Source of the DNA: Candidatus Albibeggiatoa sp. nov. NOAA
GTDB taxonomy: Bacteria; Pseudomonadota; Gammaproteobacteria; Beggiatoales; Beggiatoaceae
DNA: 64,000 bases
Direction: 5' to 3'
Assembly (NCBI GenBank): GCA_025800385.1
Contig: JAOXRS010000012.1
Coordinates: 105,489 to 169,488 of the forward strand
The position numbers and the translations under genes are program-made. Positions 9,432 through 17,439 of the stretch are shown piece by piece. The notes under the pieces were generated by a model. It worked only from the letters and a program-made list of their open reading frames with translations. It did not search any database and was not told the DNA's origin. The first letter of the stretch is position 1; every line of letters starts with the position of its first letter.

Positions 9432-9647
9432 ATGTTGGAATATTATAAGCTGATTCATGATTTATACAGACAATCACCGATTCAGCAAATGTTTTATGCC
9501 AGTGAAAACAACCCCATTCATTTTGAAACTCGAATTCGACAGGATAAGCTACAATTTGAGTATCAGTTAATTGATATATACGAGATGGAAAGCTGGAGTA
9601 ATAAATTGTTAGAAGTCAACAGATCAGAAGACCTATTTACCGAATAA
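9432..9647 (+). CDS. Small uncharacterised protein, start uncertain
   Basis: I do not recognise this 71-residue acidic, soluble protein. From ATG 9432 the ribosome site is poor. The frame stays open upstream to a stop at 9366, and a good purine stretch (GGGGAAA, 9374-9380) sits about 7 nt before an in-frame ATT at 9387. An ATT start would add 15 residues (L-E-L-K-S-D-I-D-N-S at the front). ATT starts are rare, so this is only a possibility. Its stop is 12 nt before a small lipoprotein gene, which suggests they are co-transcribed. Confidence 0.45.
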   Translation: MLEYYKLIHDLYRQSPIQQMFYASENNPIHFETRIRQDKLQFEYQLIDIYEMESWSNKLLEVNRSEDLFTE

Positions 9648-9659
9648 AGAGGCTTTAAA

Positions 9660-9836
9660 ATGCTAAAAAAATGGCTATTTGTTTTGATGTTATCCCCTAT
9701 TGTTGGCTGCAGTTCAGTGAATTCCGTTGTGCAAAAATTAGATTCATCTGGCTGGGATGATAAAACCCACTATGATAAAGCTGAAACTTTACCCCCGTTA
9801 AAAGTTGACCCCGATTTAATTTCACCAGAATCATAA
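9660..9836 (+). CDS. 58-residue lipoprotein resembling the BamC N-terminus
   Basis: ATG 9660 opens a frame of 58 codons ending in TAA at 9834-9836. The start is preceded by AGAGG. Residues 1-17 are a lipoprotein signal (M-L-K-K-W then a hydrophobic run) ending in the lipobox I-V-G-C, with Cys17 as lipid anchor. The tail contains H-Y-D-K-A-E-T-L-P-P-L-K-V-D-P-D-L. This aligns with D-Y-R-R-S-T-T-L-P-P-L-E-V-P-P-D-L in BamC, the next gene, 24 nt downstream. In BamC this region is the unstructured stretch that lies against BamD. The protein is thus a free-standing copy of that segment with no globular domains, probably from a partial duplication. Its function is unknown; it could occupy the BamC site on BamD. 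Confidence 0.75.
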   Translation: MLKKWLFVLMLSPIVGCSSVNSVVQKLDSSGWDDKTHYDKAETLPPLKVDPDLISPES

Positions 9837-9860
9837 CTATTGTTTTCAAGGTAATACAAC

Positions 9861-10970
9861 ATGATACGTCAGTTGACCCTATTAAGCTGCATATTCATTC
9901 TTTTGGCAACCAGTGGCTGTAGCTGGCTACGCGGCTTAGATTCGACAGGTGGCGATGCCGATTATCGCAGAAGCACCACTTTACCCCCATTAGAAGTGCC
10001 CCCTGATTTGACTTACACCACAGATGAACAATTACAAATCCCACAAAAAGGTGAGGCGGCGACCTATTCTGAATTTGGCAAAACTGAACAACAAACGGTG
10101 ATTACAGGGCAACCCAATGTGGTATTACCTGAGAGTAATAAAGTTGAATTGATGCGCGATGGTGATAAACGTTGGTTAGTGGTTGATGGTAATATTGAAG
10201 CGGTTTGGAAAAAAGTCCAAAGCTTTTGGGAAACCAGTGGTTTAGAATTATCTCGTATCGAGCCACAAATTGGGATTATGGAAACTGCATGGTTAGAAAA
10301 TCGAGCAGACATTCCTAATGATTCGTTACGCAGTTTATTAGGTAAAATTGGTGATTTTATTTACTCTGCACCAACTCGTGATAAATTCAGAACCCGTTTA
10401 GAGCGCGGCGCACAAGATGGCTCAACAGAAGTGTATTTGACCCATACAGGTGTGGAAGAAATTCAATTAAACGAAGATCAGTTTGAATGGCGTAGTAGAC
10501 CATCAAATCCTGAATTAGAAGCCGAAATGTTAAATCGTTTATTGGTATTTTTAGGCGTGGATAAAGCGAAAGCAGATACCATGACCGCTGAAAAAACACT
10601 TGAGCCGAAGCCTGAACGTGCAACTTTAAGCCTTTCTGATTCATCTGCGGCGTTAACCGTACATGAAGACTATGAGCAAGCTTGGCGTTTAACAGGTTTA
10701 GCATTGGATAAAATTGGCTTCACTGTAGAAGATCGTAACCGTGAACGTGGTTTATATTATGTGAAATATCGTGATCCAGAAAGTCGTGGCGAGAAACGTG
10801 GCTTCTTCTCACGCATCTTTGGTAAAAAAGAAGTAGAAGAGGATTACATCGTGCAGTTAAAACCTGTTGATGGCGAAACACGTTTAACTATTCTGGACAA
10901 ATACGAAGAGCCTGAGTCAAGTAAAACAGCACAACGTATTTTGACTTTGTTACATGAAGAATTAACCTAG
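9861..10970 (+). CDS. bamC: Outer-membrane assembly lipoprotein BamC
   Basis: BamC (NlpB) is an outer-membrane lipoprotein of the BAM complex that inserts beta-barrel proteins. The signal peptide ends at the lipobox A-T-S-G-C with Cys20. The extended N-terminal segment L-P-P-L-E-V-P-P-D-L (about 40-50) is the BamD-contact type sequence. Two helix-grip domains follow (about 105-215 and 250-365), each starting with a similar pattern (A-V-W-K-K-V-Q and Q-A-W-R-L-T-G-L-A-L). The 369-residue length is usual. It is preceded by a mini-lipoprotein with the same N-terminal motif and followed by a strong terminator. Confidence 0.93.
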   Translation: MIRQLTLLSCIFILLATSGCSWLRGLDSTGGDADYRRSTTLPPLEVPPDLTYTTDEQLQIPQKGEAATYSEFGKTEQQTVITGQPNVVLPESNKVELMRDGDKRWLVVDGNIEAVWKKVQSFWETSGLELSRIEPQIGIMETAWLENRADIPNDSLRSLLGKIGDFIYSAPTRDKFRTRLERGAQDGSTEVYLTHTGVEEIQLNEDQFEWRSRPSNPELEAEMLNRLLVFLGVDKAKADTMTAEKTLEPKPERATLSLSDSSAALTVHEDYEQAWRLTGLALDKIGFTVEDRNRERGLYYVKYRDPESRGEKRGFFSRIFGKKEVEEDYIVQLKPVDGETRLTILDKYEEPESSKTAQRILTLLHEELT

Positions 10971-10985
10971 TTTTAGTATTCAATT

Positions 10986-11030
10986 GGGAGCTGGTCGTTT
11001 TGTGAAAGCAAGAGCTGCCAGCTCTTTTTT
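10986..11030 (+). terminator. Rho-independent terminator of bamC
   Basis: AGAGCT-GCC-AGCTCT (11011-11025) followed by six T is a compact hairpin. An outer GGAGCTGG at 10987-10994 can pair alternatively with CCAGCTC. Confidence 0.85.
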
Positions 11031-11070
11031 AGTTTGAAAAGTTGTTTTTCCACTATTTCTGTACCTCACC

Positions 11071-12114
11071 ATGACACAAATACCACAAGATTTTTATATG
11101 CCCGCTGAATGGTCACCGCATCAAGGTTGTTGGATGGCGTGGCCTGATCGTGAAGATGTATGGATTTATGGTTTAGACAAACCGCGTCAAGCTTTTGCCA
11201 AAGTCGCGCAAGCCATTGCCACATTTGAGCCTGTATATTTGTTGGTCAACGCGAAACAGATGATGAGTGCTTTAGAGTATTGCAAACATCCAAATATCCA
11301 TATTATTGAAATTCCAACTAGTGATATTTGGCTGCGGGATACAGGGGCAACTTTTGTGATTAATCGAACGGGTGGTATTGCGGGGATTGATTGGCAATTT
11401 AATGCGTGGGGTGAAAATCGAGAAGTATTGAGTGATTATCAAGCCGATGTTGAATTAGCAACCAATATTTTAAATCACTTAGAAATTGACTGTTATCACG
11501 CACCGTTTATTTTGGAAGGCGGGGCAATTCATGTTGATGGTGAAGGCACTTTATTGACGACGGAAGAATGTTTATTGAGTCCGACCCGCAATCCTGAGTT
11601 AAGTCGGGAAGATATTGAAAAACACTTCAAACAATATTTAGGTGTGAAACAGATCATTTGGTTAGGTAAAGGTTTACAAGATGATGAGACCGCAGGACAT
11701 ATTGATAATGTCGCGTGTTTTGTACGTCCCAATGTAGTTGCGGCGTTAACTTGTAATGATCCGCAAGATAGTAATTATGATGTGTTGCAAGACAACTTAC
11801 AGCGTTTACGTCAGGCTACCGATGCCCAAGGCCGAAAATTGGAAGTGATTGAGATTGAGCAACCGAGTCGCCGCGATGATAAAGATTGGCGTTTGGCGTT
11901 GTCGTATATCAATTTTTATATTGCTAACGGTGGTGTGATTGTGCCAACTTTCGATGATTCAAAATATGACAATACTGCATTAAACCAAATTCAACAGCTA
12001 TTTCCGCAACATAAAGTCATGCCTGTTGAAGGTTTAGATTTAATTTATGGTGGTGGTTGTGTGCATTGTATGACTCAGCAGCAACCAGCGATCATGATGA
12101 GTGATACCTTATAA
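11071..12114 (+). CDS. aguA: Agmatine deiminase
   Basis: Hydrolyses agmatine to N-carbamoylputrescine and ammonia in polyamine synthesis (peptidyl-arginine deiminase family). Visible family motifs: M-P-A-E-W-S-P-H-Q-G-C-W-M-A-W-P at the N-terminus, W-L-R-D-T-G-A-T (~90), L-E-G-G-A-I-H-V-D-G-E-G-T (~150), D-D-E-T-A-G-H-I-D-N (~208), and the catalytic cysteine in G-G-G-C-V-H-C-M-T-Q-Q (~331). The 347-residue length is complete. The partner N-carbamoylputrescine amidase (aguB) is not adjacent here. There is no obvious ribosome site before ATG 11071. Confidence 0.95.
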   Translation: MTQIPQDFYMPAEWSPHQGCWMAWPDREDVWIYGLDKPRQAFAKVAQAIATFEPVYLLVNAKQMMSALEYCKHPNIHIIEIPTSDIWLRDTGATFVINRTGGIAGIDWQFNAWGENREVLSDYQADVELATNILNHLEIDCYHAPFILEGGAIHVDGEGTLLTTEECLLSPTRNPELSREDIEKHFKQYLGVKQIIWLGKGLQDDETAGHIDNVACFVRPNVVAALTCNDPQDSNYDVLQDNLQRLRQATDAQGRKLEVIEIEQPSRRDDKDWRLALSYINFYIANGGVIVPTFDDSKYDNTALNQIQQLFPQHKVMPVEGLDLIYGGGCVHCMTQQQPAIMMSDTL

Positions 12115-12121
12115 GTTATGA

Positions 12122-12418
12122 ATTGATGGTTGGGAATGTATTAAAGACAAAACATTTGCTTTTGCGGTGAGAATTGTTAACCTATATAAGTTGTTGACAG
12201 AACAGCGTAATGAATTTGTCATGAGTAAACAAACATTGCGCTCGAGCACAACAATTGGTACGAATGTGCGTAAAGCGATCAATGCTGAAAGTCTATACTG
12301 GATAGAACGGCTTAAAGCGACAAATTATATAACTCAACTCGAATTTGATAGTATTCACAGAGATGCCATTGGAATTTTAAAAATGATATGTAGTATCATA
12401 ATCAGCTCAAAAGCTTAG
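12122..12418 (+). pseudogene. Decayed four-helix-bundle (23S rRNA IVP-type) protein gene
   Basis: The frame reads I-K-D-K-T-F-A-F-A-V-R-I-V-N-L-Y-K..., then V-M-S-K-Q-T-L-R-S-S-T-T-I-G-T-N-V-R-K-A and Y-W-I-E-R-L-K-A-T. This is the pattern of the four-helix-bundle/S23 (IVP) family. Two defects are visible. There is no ATG at the expected N-terminus; the first in-frame alternative is GTG 12167, which would cut off conserved residues, and a stop lies at 12119. The ~20-25 residues normally found between S-I-G-x-N-V-x-E-A and the Y-W-L-x-L-L helix are missing. It is probably a pseudogene, though a short protein from GTG 12167 (83 residues) cannot be excluded. Confidence 0.6.
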
Positions 12419-12468
12419 CAACATAAAATATAAAAAATTGACAATAAAAATACTCAAATTATATTTCA

Positions 12469-12496
12469 TTCATAATTCATAATTCATAATTCATAA
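12469..12496 (+). repeat. Four perfect TTCATAA tandem heptamers before prfA
   Basis: TTCATAA occurs four times in a row without change, ending 4 nt before the prfA ATG. It occupies the place where a ribosome binding site should be, and no purine-rich site is present. Confidence 0.85.
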
Positions 12497-12500
12497 ACAC

Positions 12501-13583
12501 ATGCTAAAAGACAGTATCAGAAATAAATTAGACGACTTAAGTGAACGTTTACAAGAGCTAGATGGTTTGCTTGCTGCGCCCGAAATTATTATGGATCAAA
12601 ATAAGTTCCGCGCGTTATCAATTGAATATTCAGAGATTAAACCCGTTGTTGATTGCTTTGAAAATTATAATCAATCTGTAGAAGACATTGAAACTGCAAA
12701 AGAAATGCTTAGCGATCCAGAAATGAAAGAGCTGGCAGAAGAAGAATTAAAAGAAGCAGAAGAAACCCAACAACGCTTATATCAAGAATTACAAGTTTTG
12801 TTATTACCTAAAGATCCTGATGACAACAGTAACGTATTCTTGGAAGTGCGTGCAGGCACAGGCGGTGATGAAGCAGCATTGTTTGCAGGTGATTTGATGC
12901 GGATGTATTCCCGTTATGCAGAAACAGCAAAGTGGAGCATCGAAATCATGAGTCAAAATGAAGGTGAGCATGGTGGTTTTAAAGAAGTCATTATGCGAGT
13001 CTCGGGGCAAAATGTGTATTCACAGCTTAAATTTGAATCGGGTGGGCATCGTGTACAACGTGTACCAGAAACCGAAGCACAAGGACGAATTCATACTTCT
13101 GCTTGTACGGTTGCGGTAATGCCAGAAGTTGAAACAACTGAAGAAATAGAAATCAACTCCAATGATTTACGAGTGGATACTTTCCGAGCATCAGGTGCAG
13201 GTGGTCAGCACGTTAACAAAACTGATTCTGCGATTCGACTCACTCATTTACCATCAGGTATTGTGGTGGAATGTCAGGATGAACGTTCTCAACATAAAAA
13301 CCGTGCCCGCGCCATGTCATTACTTCAATCACGTTTATTGCGAGTTGAAAAAGAACGCCATCAAGCTGAACAAGCTGAAACGCGACGCAACTTAGTCGGT
13401 AGTGGTGACCGTTCTGAGCGGATTAGAACTTATAATTTCCCACAAGGTCGTGTGACAGATCATCGTATTAACCTTACTTTATATCGCTTAGATGAAGTGT
13501 TAGAAGGTAAGTTAGATTTATTGCTTAACCCGATTATTCATGAACATCAAATGGATTTATTAGCCAGCTTGGGTGATGATTAA
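12501..13583 (+). CDS. prfA: Peptide chain release factor 1
   Basis: Recognises UAA/UAG in the ribosomal A site and triggers peptide release. The catalytic G-G-Q is in [12 protein letters not shown] (~233-237). The codon-recognition tripeptide region reads [14 protein letters not shown]. The 360-residue length is standard. The start ATG 12501 follows a TTCATAA repeat instead of a Shine-Dalgarno sequence. The usual neighbours hemA and prmC are not here. The downstream terminator shows it is the last gene of its unit. Confidence 0.97.
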   Translation: MLKDSIRNKLDDLSERLQELDGLLAAPEIIMDQNKFRALSIEYSEIKPVVDCFENYNQSVEDIETAKEMLSDPEMKELAEEELKEAEETQQRLYQELQVLLLPKDPDDNSNVFLEVRAGTGGDEAALFAGDLMRMYSRYAETAKWSIEIMSQNEGEHGGFKEVIMRVSGQNVYSQLKFESGGHRVQRVPETEAQGRIHTSACTVAVMPEVETTEEIEINSNDLRVDTFRASGAGGQHVNKTDSAIRLTHLPSGIVVECQDERSQHKNRARAMSLLQSRLLRVEKERHQAEQAETRRNLVGSGDRSERIRTYNFPQGRVTDHRINLTLYRLDEVLEGKLDLLLNPIIHEHQMDLLASLGDD

Positions 13584-13647
13584 TTGAAATTGCTACGCTT
13601 AAGTTGTTAAATTGATAATTTGGGTAAGCATTTAGAATTTATATCGA

Positions 13648-13692
13648 ATAAGCCTGTTATATTCTTTGTTAACAGAATAGCAGGCTTTTATG
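13648..13692 (+). terminator. Terminator of prfA
   Basis: AAGCCTG (13650-13656) pairs with CAGGCTT (13681-13687), extended by TATTCT/AGAATA, and is followed by a short T-rich stretch. Confidence 0.8.
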
Positions 13693-14047
13693 TTCTACCT
13701 GATTTTCCTATCAATTTATAAAGCTTAATCCTATCTTTATTTATTTTCTCGTCTAAAAAAGTACGGAATGCCATAACACAAGTTTGTGACATTTTTATTT
13801 TTATCCTTTCTGTAATGACTTTATGATAACGAGTTTATAGGATTTATTGCACCGTAGTTCTAGCTTTATATTACAAACCGATTATAATGTTACAATTTGC
13901 TTGCTTATAAGCAATAGGCTTGGCTTAGTTTGTGTTATTCCACACTGTTCAAGTCCAACAGAATATTATTATATTTTAAAAATCAAATAATTAATAACTG
14001 GTTTTACCTATCTCACTTGCATGTGCACTGCTGTGAGGTAAGAGCAA

Positions 14048-14065
14048 ATTGATAATAGTATCAAT
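14048..14065 (+). promoter_or_regulatory. Palindrome in the petABC upstream region
   Basis: ATTGATA-ATAG-TATCAAT is a perfect 7-bp inverted repeat, 148 nt before the petA start. It resembles an FNR-type dyad but with half-sites two bases too far apart (TTGAT-N6-ATCAA), so another regulator is more likely. A possible -35 (TTGACC, 14085-14090) follows. The rest of the 13693-14047 interval is AT-rich and holds no ORF I can support. Confidence 0.35.
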
Positions 14066-14101
14066 ACTTTTTATTACAAAATTCTTGACCATCAGGGTTG
14101 C

Positions 14102-14119
14102 CTTGTAGGATGCTACAAG
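14102..14119 (+). other. Perfect hairpin in the petABC leader
   Basis: CTTGTAG-GATG-CTACAAG is a 7-bp stem with a 4-base loop about 94 nt before the petA start. It has no T-run after it, so it is not a classical terminator. It may be an mRNA leader structure or an operator. Confidence 0.45.
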
Positions 14120-14212
14120 CTCGTGGATATAAAAATAAATGAGCTGTGCAATTTTTTAAGATGGACAAAACAGTCTCACATTTAACATTAAGCAATGGAG
14201 GACTTTACTTCA

Positions 14213-14821
14213 ATGAGTAAGGAAGGCGTAGACAACAGTAAACGCCGCTTTTTATCGATTGCTGTAAATAGCGTGGTAGGTGCAGTAGGTGTAGGTTTTG
14301 CTGCCGTACCATTCGTTAGTTACTGGCAACCGAGTGCGAAAGCACAAGCGGCTGGAGCTCCTGTAGAAATTGACATCAGTAAGCTCGAAGAAGGTCAAAA
14401 AGTCAATGTTGAATGGCGTGGTAAACCTGTATGGGTTGTTAAGCGTTCACAACAAAACTTAGATGATTTGGCCACATTAGAAAATGTCGTGAGTGACCCT
14501 GCTTCTGATGTACCTCAGCAACCTGATTATGCGAAAAATATATTTCGTGCTCGGGAAGACCGTAAAAATATTTTAGTGGTTGTAGGTATCTGTACACACT
14601 TAGGTTGTTCACCAACTTATGTGAAATCAGACCAGCCTCACTCTTTAGGTGCTGATTGGAAAGGTGGTTTCTTCTGCCCTTGTCACGGTTCTAAGTTTGA
14701 CTTAGCAGGCCGTGTATATCAAGGCGTACCAGCACCAACTAACTTAGTTGTTCCACCTTATGCGTATATCGATGATAACCGTATTATCGTCGGTGTCGAC
14801 TCACTCGAGGGGGCAGCCTAA
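14213..14821 (+). CDS. petA: Ubiquinol-cytochrome c reductase, Rieske iron-sulfur subunit
   Basis: Carries the [2Fe-2S] cluster of the bc1 complex that passes an electron from ubiquinol to cytochrome c1. I chose ATG 14213 because GGAGG (14197-14201) sits 11 nt before it; the upstream in-frame ATG 14195 overlaps that site. The N-terminus has a twin-arginine-like K-R-R-F-L with one membrane anchor (about 16-38 from this start). Cluster ligands are in C-T-H-L-G-C and C-P-C-H-G-S, and the disulfide cysteines are present. It overlaps petB by one base (TAATG), so the operon is translationally coupled. Confidence 0.96.
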   Translation: MSKEGVDNSKRRFLSIAVNSVVGAVGVGFAAVPFVSYWQPSAKAQAAGAPVEIDISKLEEGQKVNVEWRGKPVWVVKRSQQNLDDLATLENVVSDPASDVPQQPDYAKNIFRAREDRKNILVVVGICTHLGCSPTYVKSDQPHSLGADWKGGFFCPCHGSKFDLAGRVYQGVPAPTNLVVPPYAYIDDNRIIVGVDSLEGAA

Positions 14822-16035
14822 TGAAAGCGGTATTAAATTGGTTTGATTCGCGGTTTCCTTCCGCTGGTAAATTATACCAAGATCACTTAGCAGGCTATTA
14901 CGCACCAAAAAACTTTAACTTTTGGTACTACTTTGGCTCTTTAGCTTTATTAGTATTGGTCATCCAAATTGTCAGTGGCATTTTCTTGACCATGAACTAT
15001 AAGCCAGATGCTGAAACGGCGTTTGCTTCTGTTGAATACATCATGCGTGATGTAAACTGGGGTTGGTTAATCCGCTATATGCACTCCACAGGTGCGTCCT
15101 TCTTCTTCATTGTGGTTTATCTGCATATGTTCCGTGGGCTGCTATATGGCTCATATCGTGCGCCGCGTGAATTAGTGTGGATTTTAGGTATGTTAATTTA
15201 CTTCGCATTAATGGCTGAGGCATTCATGGGTTACTTATTACCTTGGGGTCAAATGTCATATTGGGGTGCGCAGGTTATTATCTCCTTATTCGGCGCAATT
15301 CCTTATATCGGTGATGATTTAACGTTATGGATTCGTGGTGACTTCGTTGTATCTGATGCGACATTAAACCGCTTCTTCGCATTACACGTTATCGCTGTAC
15401 CTATCGCATTATTAGGTTTAGTGGTTATCCATATTTTCGCGTTACATGATGTAGGTTCTAACAACCCAGACGGCGTTGAAATCAAGAAAAACAAAGATGA
15501 AAATGGTATTCCTAAAGATGGTATCCGTTTCCACCCTTACTACACAGTAAAAGATATTTTCGGTGTAATGGTATTCGGTATGGTATTCGCGTGGGTTATG
15601 TTCTATGCGCCTGAAATGTATGGTTATTTCTTAGAATACAATAACTTCATTCCTGCTGATCCGTTAACTACACCTGAGCATATTGCGCCAGTTTGGTATT
15701 TCACACCTTACTATGCAATCTTACGTGCTGTACCTGATAAATTAGGTGGCGTTATTGCTATGGGTGGTGCTGTTGGTATCTTCTTCTTATTACCTTGGCT
15801 AGATCGCAGCCCAGTTAAATCTATTCGTTATAAAGCATTACCTTTCAAAATTGCTTTATTCTTATTCACAGTAAGCTTCATTACTTTAGGTGTTTTAGGG
15901 GTGTTACCTGCTGAAGGTACGTATGTCTTAATGGCACGTATTTGCTCAGTGATTTATTTCGGCTTCTTCTTATTGATGCCAATCTATTCAACTTGGGGAA
16001 CGCCTAAGGAAGTACCAGAACGGGTGACAATGTAA
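14821..16035 (+). CDS. petB: Cytochrome b subunit of the bc1 complex
   Basis: Membrane subunit holding two b hemes and the quinol sites. The 404 residues give a full single-chain cytochrome b of about eight helices, not the split b6/IV form. Visible signatures are [24 protein letters not shown] (first heme His), [14 protein letters not shown] (Qo site), F-A-L-H-V-I-A-V-P (second pair), and the P-E-W-like loop as [11 protein letters not shown]. Stop and next ATG overlap (TAATG) with petC. Confidence 0.97.
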   Translation: MKAVLNWFDSRFPSAGKLYQDHLAGYYAPKNFNFWYYFGSLALLVLVIQIVSGIFLTMNYKPDAETAFASVEYIMRDVNWGWLIRYMHSTGASFFFIVVYLHMFRGLLYGSYRAPRELVWILGMLIYFALMAEAFMGYLLPWGQMSYWGAQVIISLFGAIPYIGDDLTLWIRGDFVVSDATLNRFFALHVIAVPIALLGLVVIHIFALHDVGSNNPDGVEIKKNKDENGIPKDGIRFHPYYTVKDIFGVMVFGMVFAWVMFYAPEMYGYFLEYNNFIPADPLTTPEHIAPVWYFTPYYAILRAVPDKLGGVIAMGGAVGIFFLLPWLDRSPVKSIRYKALPFKIALFLFTVSFITLGVLGVLPAEGTYVLMARICSVIYFGFFLLMPIYSTWGTPKEVPERVTM

Positions 16036-16766
16036 TGAAACGGATAATTCTTGCACTAACTTTATTGCTACCAACATTGGGCTTCGCTGCGGGCGGCGGT
16101 GCTCCAGTACAAAAAGCCTATAACGATATTCGTAACACGGCTTCTTTACAAAATGGCGCAAAGTTATATATGAACTATTGCGCGGGCTGTCACTCTTTAA
16201 ACTTCATGCGTTACCAACGTGTGGCTGATGATTTAGGATTAACTAAAGAGCAAACTCAAATGCTTATTTTTGATCCAAACAAGAAAATCGGTGACATGAT
16301 GGGTACTGCAATGCAGAAAGAAGATGCTGCAGCATGGTTTGGTAAAGCACCACCAGATTTAAGTGTGATTTCACGTTCTCGTGGTACAGATTGGTTATAT
16401 TCTTATATGATCTCTTTCTACCAAGATGACTCTCGGCCTACTGGTATGAATAACTTGTATTTCGCTGATGTGGGTATGCCTCACGTAATGTGGGATCAAC
16501 AAGGTATGCAAAAAGCCGTTTATCATACTGAAGTTGACGACGAAGGTCATGAGCACCAAGTGTTATCTCATTTAGAACCAGAAGACCCAGCTAAAAACGA
16601 AGCGTACAAAGCGCAAGTATTAGACTTGGTTAACTTCTTGGAATACGTTGGTGAACCAGGTCAAGTGCAACGTTTGGACTTAGGCTGGAAAGTGATTCTT
16701 TTCTTCTTCATCATGTCTATTTTGGCATTCTGGATGAAGAAAGAATTTTGGCGTGACGTTCACTAA
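16035..16766 (+). CDS. petC: Cytochrome c1
   Basis: Heme c subunit of the bc1 complex facing the periplasm. A signal peptide of about 18 residues (ends G-F-A-A) is followed by the heme motif C-A-G-C-H (~50-54). A methionine ligand region (D-V-G-M-P-H-V-M) lies near 150. A C-terminal membrane anchor (V-I-L-F-F-F-I-M-S-I-L) sits near 223-236, ending in basic residues on the cytoplasmic side. The 243-residue length fits. It is the last gene of petABC, with a terminator-like hairpin shortly after. Confidence 0.96.
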   Translation: MKRIILALTLLLPTLGFAAGGGAPVQKAYNDIRNTASLQNGAKLYMNYCAGCHSLNFMRYQRVADDLGLTKEQTQMLIFDPNKKIGDMMGTAMQKEDAAAWFGKAPPDLSVISRSRGTDWLYSYMISFYQDDSRPTGMNNLYFADVGMPHVMWDQQGMQKAVYHTEVDDEGHEHQVLSHLEPEDPAKNEAYKAQVLDLVNFLEYVGEPGQVQRLDLGWKVILFFFIMSILAFWMKKEFWRDVH

Positions 16767-16780
16767 TCTAGTGTAAACTT

Positions 16781-16822
16781 AGGACTGTCAGTAAATAAAT
16801 ATTGGCAGTTCTTTGTTTTTTA
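16781..16822 (+). terminator. Terminator of petABC
   Basis: AGGACTGTCA (16781-16790) pairs with TGGCAGTTCT (16803-16812) over 10 bp with two G-T pairs, followed by a T-rich tail. It shares its stem sequence with several other gene-end hairpins in this window. Confidence 0.75.
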
Positions 16823-16839
16823 TCTTTTCTAAAATTCTT

Positions 16840-17337
16840 CTATGTTTGACGCAATTTCCATGTAGGCTGATCTTGCGTATCAATCAAATCATATTTCAAT
16901 AACCACTGGCGTGCATCTTCTGCATCTTGCTCAAACCATGCTTGTGTTGAACCTAAGCGGAAACTATAACCCCACGCATCCATATCTGCCCATGCTTTTT
17001 GTTTGGTGACATTGGATAAATGTTCAGACAATAGAATTTGTAAATAACAAACACCATTTTCTTCATCGTAATCACCACCTGCATCTGTATGTAACGCATT
17101 GCGTCGTCCAGCATCCATACAAATATAATGACAAGCTTCATGTAAAGCAGAATGAACAGGAGTATCGTCACGTATATACAAACGATTTTCAACCAAACCT
17201 GCTTCACTATCACCCCAAAAGCTGCCTTCAATGTCTTGTCCTTCTGACACTAAAATCACTTCTAATTTATAACGACTCAAAAGGTTTTGCAAAACTTGTA
17301 AGCCTAATTCTCCACAGCTTAATACATCTGTCATCAA
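16840..17337 (-). CDS. Uncharacterised protein with HExxH metalloprotease-like motif
   Basis: A 165-residue soluble protein with no signal peptide. Residues about 60-72 read H-S-A-L-H-E-A-C-H-Y-I-C, a HExxH zinc-binding motif preceded by an alanine-rich helix as in zincin-type peptidases. Acidic residues follow (T-D-A-G-G-D-Y-D-E-E-N) and could give a third ligand. The C-terminal half holds W-A-D-M-D-A-W-G-Y-S and ends L-K-Y-D-L-I-D. I do not recognise a named family. It lies alone between petABC (convergent) and lon (same strand, 102 nt upstream). Confidence 0.6.
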   Translation of the reverse strand: MMTDVLSCGELGLQVLQNLLSRYKLEVILVSEGQDIEGSFWGDSEAGLVENRLYIRDDTPVHSALHEACHYICMDAGRRNALHTDAGGDYDEENGVCYLQILLSEHLSNVTKQKAWADMDAWGYSFRLGSTQAWFEQDAEDARQWLLKYDLIDTQDQPTWKLRQT

Positions 17338-17439
17338 TTTTTACTCTATGATGTGGGATTTAAAATTGGATGGATCAAATGGTGTTTAGTCATTTATGCT
17401 GCTGCCTCAACTCACCTTAGAAGCAACAGCAAATAGCAA

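Noticed and set aside
14048..14065. FNR site before petABC
   Set aside because: The half-sites TTGAT and ATCAA are six bases apart, not four, so I list it only as a palindrome of unknown function.
13700..14190. Possible small RNA or tRNA in the long petABC upstream region
   Set aside because: No cloverleaf, no conserved T-loop sequence and no promoter-terminator pair could be found.
14195..14212. ATG 14195 as petA start
   Set aside because: It overlaps the GGAGG ribosome site that serves ATG 14213, and adds six residues outside the family homology.
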